Positions 1 to 8,108 of a DNA stretch of 40,242 nucleotides are shown piece after piece. Under the pieces are notes generated by a model, which was not told the DNA's origin, searched no databases, and saw only the letters and a program-made list of their open reading frames with translations. Origin of the DNA: Bacteroidales bacterium. GTDB taxonomy: Bacteria > Bacteroidota > Bacteroidia > Bacteroidales > UBA7960. Position 1 is the stretch's first letter; every line of letters begins with the position of its first letter. The DNA lies in assembly GCA_019429055.1 (NCBI GenBank), contig JAHYJP010000017.1:1-40242 (forward strand). The letters run 5' to 3'. The translations under genes and the position numbers were made by a program.

Positions 1-766
1 CTTCCGTTTCTATCCCCAGCTCCTCCACCCTGCGGGCGATTTCCATAAGTCTATGGCTGTCAATTTTTTCAAGGGTTTCCACGGGCGTTTCGCGGGCAAT
101 GGGATAGATCATTACCAGGCGGGGTTGTAGTTTTTCAAGATGTTCCAGCCATGCAGAGACCTCTTCTTCAGTGGTATTGTCAACAAAAGTATCACCACTG
201 TTACCCCTGATGAACAGGGTCTGTATGATTGCTTTGCCTTTTAACAGCATCATATTGTCGATGATCTGTTCAAGGGTAATATTGATCCGAGGATTGTTAA
301 GCTTCTGAAACATCTCATTGGTGCCTGCATCGAGTTTAAGAATGGGCTGTTCAATTTTGAGCAGAGCATCGGCTACTCCGGGAGCAGCAACCTTTGAAGC
401 ATTGGTTAATACAGAGATTACCGTATCAGGGTAGTATTTATTACGTAATTCAATGGTATCGTTAACAATGCCTTCGAAATGGGGGTGTATGGTAGGTTCT
501 CCGTTGCCGGCGTAGGTGATGGAATCCAGAAGGGCATCCTTCTCTTTCATGGCGGCCAGCTTTTGCTCCAGGGCTTTCTTTACTTCCTCCCTTTTTGGGA
601 ATTGCACTTCAGCATCGGGGGGTGGTGTAAGGCCACATTCACAATAAATGCAGTTGTAGGTACAATGTTTTTTATAGGTAGGAAGCAAGTTGATACCCAG
701 CGAGATACCTAAACGGCGGCTGCGGATGGGGCCAAAAATAATTTGTTCGAATAAAAATCCACTCAT
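1..766 (-). CDS. Radical SAM protein, COG0731-like (3' end outside window)
   Basis: The reading frame starts at ATG 766 and runs off the left edge, so about 255 residues are visible and the C-terminus is missing. Residues 11-30 carry the GPIRSRRLG...INLLP signature that precedes the cluster motif in COG0731-type Fe-S oxidoreductases. The cluster motif follows: Cys35-x3-Cys39-x2-Cys42, with an extra Cys44. Further on, YAGNGEPT (about residues 105-112) matches the SAM-binding 'GGE'-type motif. Members of this group are radical SAM enzymes of mostly unknown substrate, related to the wyosine-forming TYW1 family. It lies 131 bp downstream of lspA on the same strand, so co-transcription is possible but not shown. 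The family is fairly sure; the substrate is unknown. Confidence 0.8.
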   Translation of the reverse strand, partial: MSGFLFEQIIFGPIRSRRLGISLGINLLPTYKKHCTYNCIYCECGLTPPPDAEVQFPKREEVKKALEQKLAAMKEKDALLDSITYAGNGEPTIHPHFEGIVNDTIELRNKYYPDTVISVLTNASKVAAPGVADALLKIEQPILKLDAGTNEMFQKLNNPRINITLEQIIDNMMLLKGKAIIQTLFIRGNSGDTFVDNTTEEEVSAWLEHLEKLQPRLVMIYPIARETPVETLEKIDSHRLMEIARRVEELGIETE

Positions 767-897
767 AGTAACATAAAATTGATGGACGAAGGGTGTTCTT
801 TGATGGTGATGGAACGCTGATTGTGCTGATGGATTATGATACAGATGATAAAAAAGGTAATCCAAACACCCTGTTAATCATATCCAGGGAGGAGAAA

Positions 898-1551
898 TTA
901 TGCTTCAACTTCAGGTAATTCAGGTTTTTTCACTGAGTCAAAGAACTTCTTCTGAAAAATAAGTAAAATAAAAACACCGATAGTGATGGCCGAGTCTGCT
1001 AAATTAAAGACAGGCCTGAAGAAGATAAACTCCTGACCACCCCAGAACGGCAACCAACCGGGGAAATTACCCCTGATGATGGGGAAGTAAAGCATATCAA
1101 CTACTCTCCCGTGCAGGAATGATGCATATCCGCCCCCTTCGGGCAGAAATTCTGCAGTCCGGCTGAAATAGCTTTCGGAAAAAAGCATACCGTAAAAGGC
1201 ACTGTCAAGTATGTTTCCCAGGGCACCGGCCATAATCAGCGATACAGAAACGATCAGTCCCCGGTGTGCTTTTTGTACTACTAACCGGTGTATATACCAT
1301 CCGATAAAGATCACGGCAATAATACGGAATATACTCAGAACGAGTTTTCCGTATTCTCCGGAAAACTGCATTCCAAAGGCCATTCCTTCATTTTCAATGA
1401 AATAGATATTGAACCAGTTGCCCAGCACCGGGATATTTTGACCCAATGTCATCTGGGTTTTCACAATGATCTTGGATGTCTGGTCGATGAATAAAACCAA
1501 CAGAACAACAATCCATGGTATGTGCTTACGGGAAAACTGAAGCAAGCTCAT
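898..1551 (-). CDS. lspA: Lipoprotein signal peptidase (signal peptidase II)
   Basis: LspA is an inner-membrane aspartyl protease that removes the signal peptide from diacylglyceryl-modified prolipoproteins. The 217-residue protein has the family motifs in order: FIENEGMAFG (about 51-60), GALGNILDS with Asp116, and FNLADSAI with Asp186. These two Asp residues are the expected catalytic pair. Four membrane segments are visible (about 12-30, 68-92, 98-118, 187-205). Between the two Asp motifs is a roughly 60-residue insertion, longer than in E. coli LspA and typical of Bacteroidota. Its start codon directly abuts the stop codon of the dksA-like gene, so translational coupling is likely. The ileS/lspA neighbourhood is also seen in many other bacteria. 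Several lipoproteins in this window (DUF4270, the S41 protease and the 188-residue protein) would be substrates. Confidence 0.95.
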   Translation of the reverse strand: MSLLQFSRKHIPWIVVLLVLFIDQTSKIIVKTQMTLGQNIPVLGNWFNIYFIENEGMAFGMQFSGEYGKLVLSIFRIIAVIFIGWYIHRLVVQKAHRGLIVSVSLIMAGALGNILDSAFYGMLFSESYFSRTAEFLPEGGGYASFLHGRVVDMLYFPIIRGNFPGWLPFWGGQEFIFFRPVFNLADSAITIGVFILLIFQKKFFDSVKKPELPEVEA

Positions 1552-1947
1552 TTATCTTTTCTGATTCTGATTGAGTTTTGCTTCGATGCTCATGGTGGCA
1601 TGAGGTACGCTTCTGAGTCTTTCTTTTGAGATCAGTTTGCCTGTAACTCTGCAAATGCCGTAAGATTTGTTTTCGATGCGGATGAGTGCATTTTCCAGAT
1701 CGCGGATGAATTTCTGCTGGCGGGCTGCCAGCTGACTGTTTTCCTCCTTGGATAATACCTGTGAACCCTCTTCCAGAATTTTAAAAGAAGGTGATGTGTC
1801 GTTGGTATCATTGGCATTTTGAGTTGTATAAGCTTCGGTGAGGATTTTAAGCCCTGCACGTGCTTCTTCCAACTTTTTCATAATGATGGCCCTGAACTCC
1901 TGGAGTTCTTCATCTGAATATCTGGTCTTTTCTTTTTTATTTTCCAT
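1552..1947 (-). CDS. DksA/TraR-family protein with reduced zinc finger
   Basis: A 131-residue protein with a charged, coiled-coil N-terminal part (about 12-95) and the C-terminal DksA/TraR signature (about 96-125: YGICRVTGKLISKERL followed by PHA). Family members bind the RNA polymerase secondary channel and modulate initiation, often together with ppGpp. The usual four-cysteine zinc site is reduced to one cysteine (Cys99). The CxxC partner is Thr102 and the second CxxC pair is replaced by Ser/His positions, so zinc binding is doubtful. This degenerate form is common in Bacteroidota. The gene sits 23 bp after ileS and directly before lspA, with no gap to lspA, in one minus-strand operon. Whether it acts as a true DksA is inference. 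Confidence 0.85.
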   Translation of the reverse strand: MENKKEKTRYSDEELQEFRAIIMKKLEEARAGLKILTEAYTTQNANDTNDTSPSFKILEEGSQVLSKEENSQLAARQQKFIRDLENALIRIENKSYGICRVTGKLISKERLRSVPHATMSIEAKLNQNQKR

Positions 1948-1970
1948 ATTCTGAAGGTTTTATCGCTTTC

Positions 1971-4900
1971 TTAATTATTCACTTTTTGAACCAATACAAA
2001 TGTTTTGATATCATCGGCTATGTCAACCTCAATTTTTGATATGTCTTCAACAACTTCAGTATAGTTCAGTTTTACTGCCAGGGTCTCTGAGCAAATATAC
2101 TCATTATTGTTGAGTATAGCATCAGTAATTTGACTATGTTTCTGAACGGAAAGCTCAATTTTATCGGTTACTTCAAAGCCTTTTTCTTTTCTTAGATTTT
2201 GTATTCTGTTAATGAGCTCTCTGGCAATTCCTTCCTGTTTGAGTTCATCAGTAAGGGTTATGTCGAGGGCTACAGTAATTCTGCCTTCTGTGGCCACCAG
2301 CCATCCGGGAATATCTTCCGAAAGGATTTCAACATCAGCGCTTTCCAGCACTACGGGTTGGTTGTCCACATCAATAGTATAACTGCCCTGTTCTTCAATT
2401 ATTGCAATTTCTTCCTGCGAAAAAGCAGCTATTGCGGCAGAAATCTGCTTCATGAGTTTTCCGTGTTTGGGCCCCAGGGTTTTGAAGTTGGGTTTGATCT
2501 TTTTCACCAGTACTCCGGCTGTTTCGGTAAGGTATTCCAGCTCTTTTACATTCACTTCGGAAAGGATGAGTTGTTCCACCCCTGAGAGCTGCTGAAGAAA
2601 TTTTTCGTCAAGCACGGGTACCATGATCTTTTGCAGGGGCTGGCGAACACGAATATTTACTTTTTTGCGCAATCCCAGCACCAGCGAAGAAATTTTCTGT
2701 GCCAGCTGCATACGTTCTTCCAGATCGCGGTCGATATAAGATTCATCAGCTTTCGGGAAGTCGGTAAGGTGCACTGAATCCACATCAAAACGACGGCTCA
2801 CTTTATTGAGATCGGTAAAAAGACGGTCGCTGAAAAAGGGTGCAATGGGTGCGGAGATCTGGCTTATCGCTTCCAGGCAACGGTAAAGGGTCTGATAGGC
2901 CGAGATCTTATCTTCAGTATATTCTCCTTTCCAGAACCGGCGACGACAAAGGCGCACGTACCAGTTGCTCAGATGCTCATCCACAAATTCCTGGATCAGT
3001 CTTCCTGCGCGGGTGGGTTCAAAGTCGTTGTAACACTCGTCGGTCTTTTTGATGAGGGTATTGAGTTCTGAAAGTATCCACCGGTCAATTTCGGGCCGCT
3101 TCTCAATGGCAATCTCTTCTTCGTTGTAGGCAAAACCGTCGATATTGGCATAGAGAGCAAAAAATGCGTAGGTATTGTAAAGTGTACCGAAGAATTTTCG
3201 CTGTACTTCAGCCACGCCTTCAATGTCAAATTTCAGGTTATCCCAGGGTTGCGCATTGGTGATCATATACCAGCGTGTGGCATCGGGACCGAATTTTTCA
3301 ATGGTTTCGAAAGGATCAACGGCGTTGCCCAGTCGTTTCGACATCTTATTGCCGTTTTTGTCGAGCACCAGACCGTTGGAAACTACAGTTTTGAAAGATA
3401 CCGAGTCGAAGAGCATGGTTGCGATGGCGTGCAATGTAAAGAACCATCCGCGGGTTTGATCCACCCCTTCGGCGATAAAGTCGGCCGGGAAGTTCTGTTC
3501 AAACTCTTCCTTGTTTTCAAAGGGGTAGTGGAACTGAGCATAGGGCATGGAGCCGGAGTCGAACCATACATCGATCAGGTCTGCTTCACGATACAAGGGC
3601 TTGCCTGTGGGCGATACCAGCACGATGTCATCGACCATGGGGCGGTGCATGTCAAAAACATTATAGTTTTGTTCAGTCATATCACCGGGTTTGAAACCGG
3701 CCAGCGGATTCTGGGTCATGAACCCTGCTTTAACCGACTTTTCACATTCGTCTTTGAGCTGCTCAAGCGATCCGATGCAAAGGGTTTCTTCACGGTCTTC
3801 GCTGATCCAAACGGGCAGTGGAACACCCCAGTAGCGCGAACGGCTCAGATTCCAGTCCTGCAGGTTTTCCAGCCAGTTTCCAAAGCGGCCTGTACCGGTT
3901 GATTCGGGCTTCCACTGTATGGTCTTGTTCAATTCTATCATTCTGTCCTTAAGGGCAGTGGTTTTGATGAACCACGAGTCCAGGGGATAATAAAGGATAG
4001 GCTTATCGGTACGCCAGCAATGCGGGTAAGAGTGTTCGTATTTCTCCGCTTTGAAGGCCTTGTTCTCAGTTTTTAGCTTGATGATGATATCCACATCAAC
4101 GGGGCGTTCATTTTTGGGGTCGAAATCGGCATCGTATTCAGTTTTTACATAACGACCGCCGAACTCGGGCATCTCATCAACAAATTTTCCCTGCTTGTTT
4201 ACCATGGTAAGAGCACCCAGATTGTATTGTTTTCCTACCTTAAAGTCATCGGCACCAAAGCTGGGAGCAATATGTACGATACCGGTACCCTCTTCAGTGG
4301 TAACAAAATCGCCCAACACCACCCTGAAGGGGTCGCCATCTTCGGGAACTATCGATGGGATCAGTTGTTCGTAACGGATGTTTTCGAACTGGCTGCCGGT
4401 GTATCTTTTGATAATTCTGTAAGGAATATTCTTATCGCCGGCTTTGTATTCATCGAAAGGTAAGTGTTCATTTTTAGTATCGAACCAGGCCGGCACGAGC
4501 TCGGTGGCCAGTATAACATTGATGGGTTCAAAGGTGTATTGGTTGTAAGTCTTTACCTTGACATATTCAATGTTTTTACCCACGGCAAGACCCGTATTGC
4601 TGGGTAATGTCCAGGGTGTTGTGGTCCAGGCCAGGAAATGAATTTCTGCTTCATCTTTATCAAACAGGAACTCCGATGTTTGATTCCGTAAGATTTTGAA
4701 CTGGGCCGTAACGGAATTGTCCTTAACCATGCGGTAGCAACCGGGCTGGTTCAGTTCGTGGGTGCTGAGTCCGGTACCTGCTGCCGGTGAATAAGGCTGA
4801 ATGGAATAACCTTTGTAAAGCAGCCCTTTTTCGTAAAGCTTGCTGAGCAGATGCCATACGGTTTCTATGTATTTGTTGTCGAATGTGATGTAAGGATCAC

Positions 4901-5339
4901 CAAGGTCGACCCAATAGCCCATCTTGCGGGTAAGATCATCCCAGGTATCCTTATATTTCATTACATCCTTGCGACATTCCTTGTTATAGTCGGTAATGGA
5001 AATGGTAGTTCCGATATCTTCCTTTGTGATCCCGAGGGTTTTCTCAACGCCGATTTCTACGGGCAGACCATGGGTATCCCAGCCGGCTTTCCGGTTTACC
5101 AGGTAACCCTTCTGGGTGCGGTAGCGGCAAAAAATATCCTTGATGGCGCGGGCCATAACGTGGTGAATACCCGGCAGTCCGTTTGCCGAGGGGGGACCTT
5201 CGTAAAAAACCCAGGGTTTATGTCCCTGCCTGATCTCAAGGCTTTTTTCAAAAACTTTACGGTCTTCCCAGTCTTTGAGGACTTCCTTCCCGATTTTTGA
5301 AAGATTCAGGTGTTTGTATTCGGTATACTTTTTCTGCAT
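1971..5339 (-). CDS. ileS: Isoleucyl-tRNA synthetase
   Basis: IleS charges tRNA-Ile with isoleucine in the cytoplasm. The 1122-residue protein has the class I signatures: the HIGH-equivalent GIHH at residues 57-60 after PPSANGLP, and KMSKR at 665-669. The CP1 editing region (about 190-400) contains WTTTPWTLPSN and the GTGIVHIAPSFGADD segment. The tRNA-binding C-terminal half follows KMSKR. Length and the PSANGLPGIHH spelling fit the long IleS type found in Bacteroidota and eukaryotes. It is the first gene of the ileS-dksA-lspA operon. No T-box leader is visible upstream. A possible -7 box lies about 70 bp upstream at 5406-5413. The long open frames on the opposite strand (for example 3249-3902) are shadows of this gene. 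Confidence 0.97.
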   Translation of the reverse strand: MQKKYTEYKHLNLSKIGKEVLKDWEDRKVFEKSLEIRQGHKPWVFYEGPPSANGLPGIHHVMARAIKDIFCRYRTQKGYLVNRKAGWDTHGLPVEIGVEKTLGITKEDIGTTISITDYNKECRKDVMKYKDTWDDLTRKMGYWVDLGDPYITFDNKYIETVWHLLSKLYEKGLLYKGYSIQPYSPAAGTGLSTHELNQPGCYRMVKDNSVTAQFKILRNQTSEFLFDKDEAEIHFLAWTTTPWTLPSNTGLAVGKNIEYVKVKTYNQYTFEPINVILATELVPAWFDTKNEHLPFDEYKAGDKNIPYRIIKRYTGSQFENIRYEQLIPSIVPEDGDPFRVVLGDFVTTEEGTGIVHIAPSFGADDFKVGKQYNLGALTMVNKQGKFVDEMPEFGGRYVKTEYDADFDPKNERPVDVDIIIKLKTENKAFKAEKYEHSYPHCWRTDKPILYYPLDSWFIKTTALKDRMIELNKTIQWKPESTGTGRFGNWLENLQDWNLSRSRYWGVPLPVWISEDREETLCIGSLEQLKDECEKSVKAGFMTQNPLAGFKPGDMTEQNYNVFDMHRPMVDDIVLVSPTGKPLYREADLIDVWFDSGSMPYAQFHYPFENKEEFEQNFPADFIAEGVDQTRGWFFTLHAIATMLFDSVSFKTVVSNGLVLDKNGNKMSKRLGNAVDPFETIEKFGPDATRWYMITNAQPWDNLKFDIEGVAEVQRKFFGTLYNTYAFFALYANIDGFAYNEEEIAIEKRPEIDRWILSELNTLIKKTDECYNDFEPTRAGRLIQEFVDEHLSNWYVRLCRRRFWKGEYTEDKISAYQTLYRCLEAISQISAPIAPFFSDRLFTDLNKVSRRFDVDSVHLTDFPKADESYIDRDLEERMQLAQKISSLVLGLRKKVNIRVRQPLQKIMVPVLDEKFLQQLSGVEQLILSEVNVKELEYLTETAGVLVKKIKPNFKTLGPKHGKLMKQISAAIAAFSQEEIAIIEEQGSYTIDVDNQPVVLESADVEILSEDIPGWLVATEGRITVALDITLTDELKQEGIARELINRIQNLRKEKGFEVTDKIELSVQKHSQITDAILNNNEYICSETLAVKLNYTEVVEDISKIEVDIADDIKTFVLVQKVNN

Positions 5340-5405
5340 TATATGGGTATGCTTTATATTAATTGCCTGAAAATCACTTCAGGATATTGACTTTATTCAA
5401 AGGCG

Positions 5406-5413
5406 CAAAATTA
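5406..5413 (-). promoter_or_regulatory. Candidate -7 box for the ileS operon
   Basis: Read on the minus strand this is TAATTTTG, matching the Bacteroidota -7 consensus TAnnTTTG, about 67 bp upstream of the ileS ATG. No good TTTG -33 partner is visible about 20 bp further upstream, so it is a weak call based on one box. Confidence 0.35.
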
Positions 5414-5468
5414 TAAAAAAAACAGGTACGCGGGGGAAAAAGTTGATGGGATGTTTGGTGAGGGGTAG

Positions 5469-5559
5469 GGAGAATGGAGGACGGAGAACGAAGTCCGAAG
5501 TCCGAATACGGGAGTCCGAAGATCGAAGACGGAAGACCGGAGACCGAAGACCGAAGAAT
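5469..5559. repeat. Degenerate 7-bp tandem array (consensus GAAGACC)
   Basis: Thirteen consecutive 7-bp units fit in register from 5469 to 5559: ggagaat, ggaggac, ggagaac, gaagtcc (twice), gaatacg, ggagtcc, gaagatc, gaagacg, gaagacc, ggagacc, gaagacc, gaagaat. The period is exact although the unit varies. Seven is not a multiple of three and the frame has no gene character, so this is a non-coding microsatellite-like array in the ileS/EF-G intergenic gap. Confidence 0.85.
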
Positions 5560-5569
5560 GGGGGAAAAA

Positions 5570-5660
5570 AACTCGGCGAACTCCGCGCCTTAGTGGCTCA
5601 GCGGTGAAAACTCCGAACTTTGCGAAACCTTTGCGACTCTGCGTGGAGTATTAAAAAACC
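5570..5660. other. Intergenic stretch with repeated 'GCGAACTC/TTTGCGA' words
   Basis: Between the two short-period arrays lies a non-coding stretch with recurring words: ggcgaactccgcgcc, ctccgaactttgcgaaacc, tttgcgactctgcgtgg. Similar text recurs in intergenic regions of other environmental bacteria (from memory, not checked). No open frame of gene quality is present on either strand. Confidence 0.4.
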
Positions 5661-5669
5661 CTATTTTTC

Positions 5670-5725
5670 CATTTTCTCACTTTCTCATTTTCCTGATAAC
5701 CTAATAACCCAATAACCTAAACTCC
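5670..5725. repeat. 8-bp-period tandem array
   Basis: Seven 8-bp units read in register: cattttct, cactttct, cattttcc, tgataacc, taataacc, caataacc, taaactcc. The first three are one sub-family and the last four another, sharing one phase. It lies 110 bp from the 7-bp array in the same gene-free gap. No coding potential is seen. Confidence 0.7.
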
Positions 5726-5742
5726 AGGCGTCTCAGCAGTAA

Positions 5743-5778
5743 AAACAAAAAACCCCGAAGCACCATAGTACAACGGGG
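5743..5778 (-). terminator. Intrinsic terminator of the EF-G-like gene
   Basis: On the minus strand, 25 bp beyond the EF-G-like stop codon, CCCCG (5778-5774) pairs with CGGGG (5757-5753) around a 16-nt loop, followed by TTTTTTG and TTTTT. The GC stem plus T tract is a standard Rho-independent terminator shape. Confidence 0.75.
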
Positions 5779-5803
5779 TATGATATATCAGGCAGGCAGA
5801 AGA

Positions 5804-7939
5804 CTAATCTTCTTCTTCCTGTTCTGCTTCGTAGGCTTTGAGGAGTTTGTCCTGCACATCGGCGGGTACCTGCTGGTATTCGGCGTACTTCATACCATAC
5901 ATACCACGTCCGCTGGTGAGGGAGCTCAAGGTGGTTGAAAACTTGTTCATCTCTGCCAAAGGTACTTTGGCTTTGATTTTCTGATAGTTTCCTTCAGCAT
6001 CCATACCCATGATGATGGCACGGCGACCCTGCAGGTCGGTCATTACATCACCCATCTTTTCCTCAGGAACCATTACTTCCACATCGTAAATGGGCTCAAG
6101 AATTTTGGGACCTGCATTTTTGAAAGCCTCGCGGAAGGCATTACGGCCTGCCAGCTTGAATGAGATCTCGTTAGAGTCAACCGGGTGCATCTTACCATCG
6201 TAAACGTTTACAACGATATCGCGTGCATAAGAACCGGTAAGCGGACCTTCTTCAATTTTCTCCATAATACCTTTAAGAATAGCGGGCATAAATCGTGCAT
6301 CGATAGAACCACCCACAATACAGCTGTTAAATACCAGTTTACCGCCCCAGTCGAGTTCGTGGATATCCTGTCCGCGAACGGGGAATTCGGTCTGGTTGGG
6401 CATACCATCGTAATAAGGCTCAATCATCATATGCACTTCTCCAAACTGCCCTGCACCACCTGATTGTTTCTTGTGGCGGTAGGTGGCTTTGGCACTCTTT
6501 GTAATGGTTTCGCGGTAAGGAATCCTTGGCGGCAGGAATTCGATGGCTACCTTACTGGTGTTTTCAATCATCCACCTGGCAACATTCAGGTGCAATTCTC
6601 CCTGGCCGGAAAGGATCACCTGCCTGAGTTCCTTGGATTGTTCATAAAGCAGTGTAGGATCGATGTTGTTCATCTCCTTGAGTACACCGGAAAGTTTTTC
6701 TTCGTCGGCGGTATTTTTGGCTTTCACAGCCTGGCGGATCTTAGGATCGGGGAATACGATGGGGGCAACCTTCAACCCCTGGTTTTTATTGGTAGTAAGG
6801 GTTGTATTGGTTCGGCTATCCTTGAGTTTGATGGTTGCAGCAATATCACCGGCAACCACTTTCTCAATCTTCTGACGGTTTTTACCTGCAACGGCAAAGA
6901 GCTGAGAAAGTCTTTCTTTTGAATCGGTGCTGCTGTTGATAAGGTCGATAGCTTCAGTGAATGTGCCTTCGTAAACCTTGAAAAATGAGATCTCCCCAAG
7001 GTGTGGTTCAACGGCAGTTTTAAAAATCAGCGCCGTTGCTTGTCCTGCAGGATCAAAATTAAGATCTTTTCCTTCCGTGGTTTTTTCTTTGGCCACTTCA
7101 TTGGGAGCCGGCAGGCTTGCTGCAACAAATTCCATGAAGCGCGCTACACCCTGGTTATGCTTTGATGAAATGCAGAACAATGGATACATGGTGCGGGTTG
7201 TAATACCCTGTTTAATGCCTTGCGAAAGTTCTTCGGGGCTCAGGGTTCCGTTTTCGAAGAAATTCTCCATGAGTTGTTCGTCACTTTCAGCGGCTGATTC
7301 GATGATGGCATTCTGATACTCTTCAGCTTTTGCTTTTTCGGAATCAGGAATGTCGGTAATTTCAGGTTTTCCACCATCTTTGGGAAATTTGTACATCTTC
7401 ATTTCCAGTACATCAACTACACTGTCGAAGCCAATGCCTGCGTTTACGGGGAACTGAGCGGGGATTACCCTATCACCAAATTGTACCTTCAGTTGCCTGA
7501 GACTTTCATCAAAATTGGCTTTTTCGTGGTCAAGCTGGTTGAGAAGAAAAACTACAGGCTTTTCAAGTCTGTTGATTTGTCTCCAGCTGATCTCGGTTCC
7601 AACCTCCACACCATTTTGTGCGTTTACCAGCATAACAGCGGTATCGGCCACTTTAAGGGCGGCAACCACTTCACCGATAAAATCATCAAATCCGGGAGTA
7701 TCAATGATATTGATCTTCTTTCCGGCAAATTCGGAATACAATACGGTTGAAAACACGGATGCCTGTCTTTCAAGTTCTATTTCCCTGTAGTCGGAAACAG
7801 AGTTTTTGTCGTCAACAGATCCTCTGCGGTTGATTACACCGCCTTCAAAAAGCATGGCCTCCGCAAGGGTGGTTTTACCTGATTTGGTGCCACCCACCAG
7901 CGCAATGTTCTTAATCTCGTTCGTTTGATATATTTTCAT
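5804..7939 (-). CDS. Elongation factor G-like GTPase (EF-G paralogue)
   Basis: A 711-residue translational GTPase with full EF-G domain layout: G domain (about 8-280), domain II (about 300-390), domain III (about 405-480), domain IV (about 485-600) and the EF2_C domain (about 605-695). The P loop is GGTKSGKT (16-23), switch II is DTPGFDDF (80-87) and the base-specificity motif is NQLD (134-137). In translocating EF-G the P loop reads AHIDAGKT and switch II reads DTPGHVDF. Here the catalytic histidine is Phe84. This marks it as a member of the EF-G-like/FusA2 group rather than the housekeeping fusA, which normally sits with rpsL/rpsG. The role could be ribosome rescue, recycling or stress-related. 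It ends in a clear terminator; no strong promoter was found upstream. Confidence 0.85.
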   Translation of the reverse strand: MKIYQTNEIKNIALVGGTKSGKTTLAEAMLFEGGVINRRGSVDDKNSVSDYREIELERQASVFSTVLYSEFAGKKINIIDTPGFDDFIGEVVAALKVADTAVMLVNAQNGVEVGTEISWRQINRLEKPVVFLLNQLDHEKANFDESLRQLKVQFGDRVIPAQFPVNAGIGFDSVVDVLEMKMYKFPKDGGKPEITDIPDSEKAKAEEYQNAIIESAAESDEQLMENFFENGTLSPEELSQGIKQGITTRTMYPLFCISSKHNQGVARFMEFVAASLPAPNEVAKEKTTEGKDLNFDPAGQATALIFKTAVEPHLGEISFFKVYEGTFTEAIDLINSSTDSKERLSQLFAVAGKNRQKIEKVVAGDIAATIKLKDSRTNTTLTTNKNQGLKVAPIVFPDPKIRQAVKAKNTADEEKLSGVLKEMNNIDPTLLYEQSKELRQVILSGQGELHLNVARWMIENTSKVAIEFLPPRIPYRETITKSAKATYRHKKQSGGAGQFGEVHMMIEPYYDGMPNQTEFPVRGQDIHELDWGGKLVFNSCIVGGSIDARFMPAILKGIMEKIEEGPLTGSYARDIVVNVYDGKMHPVDSNEISFKLAGRNAFREAFKNAGPKILEPIYDVEVMVPEEKMGDVMTDLQGRRAIIMGMDAEGNYQKIKAKVPLAEMNKFSTTLSSLTSGRGMYGMKYAEYQQVPADVQDKLLKAYEAEQEEED

Positions 7940-8108
7940 TGTTACTTAAATTTTATGAACTGGAATTATTATTACAATTCAGATATTATTTTGGATTGAT
8001 TTCAGATTGATCTTTCCGGGAAAAACTGATTGTTTTTCAGGGTTTCAGCCCCTTTGAAAAAAGTGGCTAAAGTTATGAAAAAACTGCAAAGAATAAACAC
8101 AAAACACC

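Noticed and set aside
3249-3902. A 217-codon open frame on the plus strand opposite ileS
   Set aside because: It is wholly antisense to the well-supported ileS gene, has no family motifs and no promoter, and its length follows from codon bias of the real gene.
5340-5410. T-box leader for ileS
   Set aside because: The leader is under 80 bases, AT-rich, with no specifier-loop or antiterminator-like pairing; T-boxes are also not expected in this phylum.
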